A stretch of DNA of 64,000 nucleotides, taken from the NCBI GenBank assembly GCA_021845925.1, contig JAJZUW010000002.1, positions 83,529 to 147,528 of the forward strand, in the 5' to 3' direction. The stretch is from Pseudomonadota bacterium (GTDB lineage: Bacteria > Pseudomonadota > Gammaproteobacteria > Burkholderiales > Sulfuriferulaceae). Below the pieces are notes generated by a model. The model did no database searches and was not told the DNA's origin. It saw nothing but the letters and a program-made list of their open reading frames with translations. How positions within the stretch are numbered: position 1 is the stretch's first letter; every line of letters begins with the position of its first letter. Positions 61,846 to 64,000 of the stretch are shown here, piece after piece. The position numbers were made by a program, and so were the translations under genes.

Positions 61846-61868
61846 TCAAGTTGGGAAAGGAATAGCCG

Positions 61869-61903
61869 GCCTCCTCCTACCGCGATGGCGGTGGCGAGGA
61901 GGC
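61869..61903 (-). terminator. G/C-rich stem-loop between tkt and gap
   Basis: GCCTCCTC at 61869-61876 pairs with GAGGAGGC at 61896-61903, and inner G/C-rich bases extend the stem with mismatches. There is no T run on the minus strand, so it may attenuate read-through or stabilise the tkt mRNA rather than stop transcription. Confidence 0.4.
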
Positions 61904-61915
61904 GGCGAATATGGG

Positions 61916-63901
61916 TTACAGCACGCTTTTGACTGTCTTGACGACGTTGTCAACGGTGAAGCCGAAGTGCTTGAACAGATCGCCGGCGGGAGCGGATTCG
62001 CCAAAGGTGTCCATGCCGACAACGGCGCCTTCCAGACCGACGTACTTGTACCAGAAGCCGGTGACACCAGCTTCGATGGCCACGCGCACGACACCGGCAG
62101 GCAGTACGGAGGACTTGTAAGCCGCATCCTGGCGATCGAACACGTTGGTGGACGGCATGGATACCACGCGGGTGGCAATGCCTTCGGCAGCGAGTGCTTC
62201 ATGTGCCTTGACAGCCAGTTCGACCTCGGATCCGGTAGCAATCAGCACGGCGCGCGGGTTTGCCATGTCCTTGAGCACGTAGCCGCCACGCGAGATGTTG
62301 CTGATGGTGGCATCGGTACGCGCCATGAATGGCAGGTTCTGCCGGCTCAGTATCAGGCTGGTCGGGCCGGTTTGCCGGCTGACGCCGGAACCCCAGGCCA
62401 CGATGGTTTCCACGGTGTCGCACGGACGCCAGATGTCCATGTTGGGGATCATGCGCAGGGTGGCGGTTTGTTCCACAGGCTGGTGGGTCGGGCCGTCTTC
62501 GCCCAGGCCGATCGAGTCGTGGGTAAACACGTAGATCACGCGCTGGTGCATCAGGGCTGCCATACGCAGGGCATTGCGTGCGTATTCGGAGAACATCAGG
62601 AAGGTGCCGCCAAACGGCAGAACGCCACCGTGCAGCGCCATGCCGTTCATGATGGCAGACATGCCGAATTCACGCACGCCATAGGAAATGTAGTTGCCGG
62701 TGCTCTTGCCGTGTACATGGTGGCAACCAGTCCAATTGGTCAGGTTCGAGCCGGTCAGGTCGGCCGAACCGCCGATGAATTCGGGCAGCGCCGGTGCCAG
62801 AGCATTGATGGCAATCTGGGATGCCTTGCGGGTGGCCACGGTTTCGCCCTTGGCATTGACGGCTGCAATGGCCTGCTGCAGGAAGTGTTCCCAGTTGGCT
62901 GGCAGGTCGCCTGCCATGCGGCGGGTGAATTCGGCTGCTTCGGCTGGATAGGCTTCTGCATAGGCAGAAAACTTGTTGTTCCACAGTTCTTCCAGGCCTT
63001 CGCCCTTGATGCGGGCATCCCAGCCTTCGTAGACGTCGGCGGGGATTTCGAATGCCGGGTGATTCCAGCCGATATGCGCACGGGTGGCTGCGATTTCGGA
63101 GGCGCCCAGTGCTGCGCCATGCACATCGTGCGTGCCTTCCTTGTTGGGCGAACCCTTGCCGATGATGGTCTTGCAGCAGATCAGGCTGGGTTTGTCGGTG
63201 ACCGCCTTGGCGGCTTCCAGGGCGGCGTCGACTGCGACTGCATCGTGACCGTCAACATCGGCAATCACGTGCCAGCCGTAAGCTTCAAAACGGGCAGGGG
63301 TGTTGTCGGTGAACCAGCCATCGACGTGGCCGTCGATCGAGATGCCGTTGTCATCCCAGAAAGCGATCAGCTTGCCCAGACCCCAGGTGCCGGCCAATGC
63401 ACAGGCTTCATGGGAAATGCCTTCCATCATGCAACCATCGCCGAGGAAAACGTAGGTGTGGTGGTTGACGATTTCATGACCGGGCTTGTTGAACTGGGCA
63501 GCCAGCAGTTTTTCTGCCATGGCCATGCCGACAGCGTTGGTAATTCCCTGTCCGAGAGGGCCGGTGGTGGTTTCCACGCCGGGGGTGTAACCGTATTCCG
63601 GGTGTCCAGGCGTCTTGGAATGCAGTTGGCGGAACCGCTTGAGTTCTTCAATGGGCAGGTCGTAGCCGGTCAGATGCAGCAATGCATAGATCAGCATCGA
63701 GCCATGGCCGTTGGACAGCACGAAACGGTCGCGATCCGCCCATTTCGGGTTCGCCGGATTGTGACGCAGGTGGTGATTCCACAGGACTTCGGCAATTTCG
63801 GCCATGCCCATTGGAGCACCCGGATGGCCGGATTTGGCCTGTTCGACAGCATCCATCGCCAGCGCGCGAATCGCGTTTGCGAGATCGTTACGTGTTGCCA
63901 T
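61916..63901 (-). CDS. tkt: transketolase
   Basis: This 661-residue thiamine-diphosphate enzyme exchanges two-carbon units in the pentose phosphate pathway. It has [30 protein letters not shown] at the start, [17 protein letters not shown], the ThDP-binding [35 protein letters not shown] (~residue 155), [20 protein letters not shown] (~470) and the C-terminal domain. Full length. CAAGGAA precedes the ATG at 63901, and a good sigma-70 promoter lies 57-85 bases upstream. First gene of the glycolytic run on the minus strand. Confidence 0.97.
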   Translation of the reverse strand: MATRNDLANAIRALAMDAVEQAKSGHPGAPMGMAEIAEVLWNHHLRHNPANPKWADRDRFVLSNGHGSMLIYALLHLTGYDLPIEELKRFRQLHSKTPGHPEYGYTPGVETTTGPLGQGITNAVGMAMAEKLLAAQFNKPGHEIVNHHTYVFLGDGCMMEGISHEACALAGTWGLGKLIAFWDDNGISIDGHVDGWFTDNTPARFEAYGWHVIADVDGHDAVAVDAALEAAKAVTDKPSLICCKTIIGKGSPNKEGTHDVHGAALGASEIAATRAHIGWNHPAFEIPADVYEGWDARIKGEGLEELWNNKFSAYAEAYPAEAAEFTRRMAGDLPANWEHFLQQAIAAVNAKGETVATRKASQIAINALAPALPEFIGGSADLTGSNLTNWTGCHHVHGKSTGNYISYGVREFGMSAIMNGMALHGGVLPFGGTFLMFSEYARNALRMAALMHQRVIYVFTHDSIGLGEDGPTHQPVEQTATLRMIPNMDIWRPCDTVETIVAWGSGVSRQTGPTSLILSRQNLPFMARTDATISNISRGGYVLKDMANPRAVLIATGSEVELAVKAHEALAAEGIATRVVSMPSTNVFDRQDAAYKSSVLPAGVVRVAIEAGVTGFWYKYVGLEGAVVGMDTFGESAPAGDLFKHFGFTVDNVVKTVKSVL

Positions 63902-63957
63902 TTGATTTCCTTGAAGGTTTGAAAAACGGGTTGTCGCAACGGCGACGGAATTGTGTG

Positions 63958-63986
63958 ATTATCGCCGAGAGAGTGCGATTCGGCAA
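63958..63986 (-). promoter_or_regulatory. sigma-70 promoter of tkt
   Basis: TTGCCG at 63986-63981, a 17-base spacer and GATAAT at 63963-63958 on the minus strand, giving a leader of about 50 bases before the tkt ATG. Both boxes match the consensus well. Confidence 0.65.
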
Positions 63987-64000
63987 GCGCTCGCGCAGGT

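Overview
The window looks like chromosomal DNA of a betaproteobacterium, most likely from the Neisseriales/Chromobacteriaceae neighbourhood. This rests on gene content and order: a tkt-gap-pgk-pyk-fba run, an FdxA ferredoxin, a type IVa minor-pilin operon of the FimT-PilV-PilW-PilX-PilY1 kind, NtrBC/sigma-54 nitrogen control and a GlrK/lipoprotein/GlrR signalling operon. The genus is inference. There is no rRNA, CRISPR array, prophage or complete insertion sequence; the window reads as core genome with a few accessory modules.

Layout. 1-3032 (minus): minor pilin operon ending in a PilY1-like adhesin cut by the window edge; the PilX C-terminus is a hexanucleotide-encoded Thr-Ser repeat. 3254-5275: an Lrp/AsnC regulator divergent from a short 2-isopropylmalate synthase. 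5334-8341 (plus): ferredoxin overlapping an AddB-like Fe-S nuclease. 8328-17553 (minus): PhoU, a small membrane-anchored protein, a Nudix-ThiE fusion, a 1.3-kilo-residue GAF/PAS/GGDEF/globin/EAL protein, a DUF815 ATPase, ArgJ, an unknown protein and an EVE protein. 17660-22216: WbuC-type cupin, a desaturase with a transposase-like tail, an MscS channel, RsmB and an overlooked 28-residue membrane ORF. 22346-28644 (minus): heavy-metal RND efflux operon with a DUF3240 protein and a His-containing exported protein. 28750-33113: a histidine phosphatase, then opgH-opgD for osmoregulated periplasmic glucan. 33118-36481 (minus): GlrR, lipoprotein and GlrK. 36633-38948: a DUF302 protein, tRNA-Phe, mtgA and aroE.

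39000-44040 is the nitrogen-control region. glnA is preceded by two NtrC-type boxes, a sigma-70-like promoter and a sigma-54 promoter, and ends at a strong terminator. A DUF4124 protein and ntrBC follow; ntrBC has its own sigma-54 promoter candidate. 44051-46943 holds purC, purM, an iron-trafficking protein and a PCuAC copper chaperone. 46996-50543 is the conserved miaB-phoH-ybeY-corC run. 50583-52175 carries two small proteins and an NAD(P)-binding protein. 52284-56389 pairs a transmembrane GGDEF-EAL protein with a TorT-like periplasmic binding protein. 56757-63986 is the glycolytic/pentose-phosphate block on the minus strand, with a sigma-70 promoter before tkt, a terminator after gap and a terminator after fba.

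The most notable items are the ligand-binding-protein/c-di-GMP pair, the complex globin-containing c-di-GMP protein, the truncated LeuA beside an Lrp regulator, the structured 31-bp tandem repeat element before pgk, a MITE-like inverted-repeat element near 56.6-56.7 kb, the repeated 10-mer palindrome before opgH, and the nitrogen-regulatory DNA around glnA and ntrB. No single operon stands out as a wholly new system.
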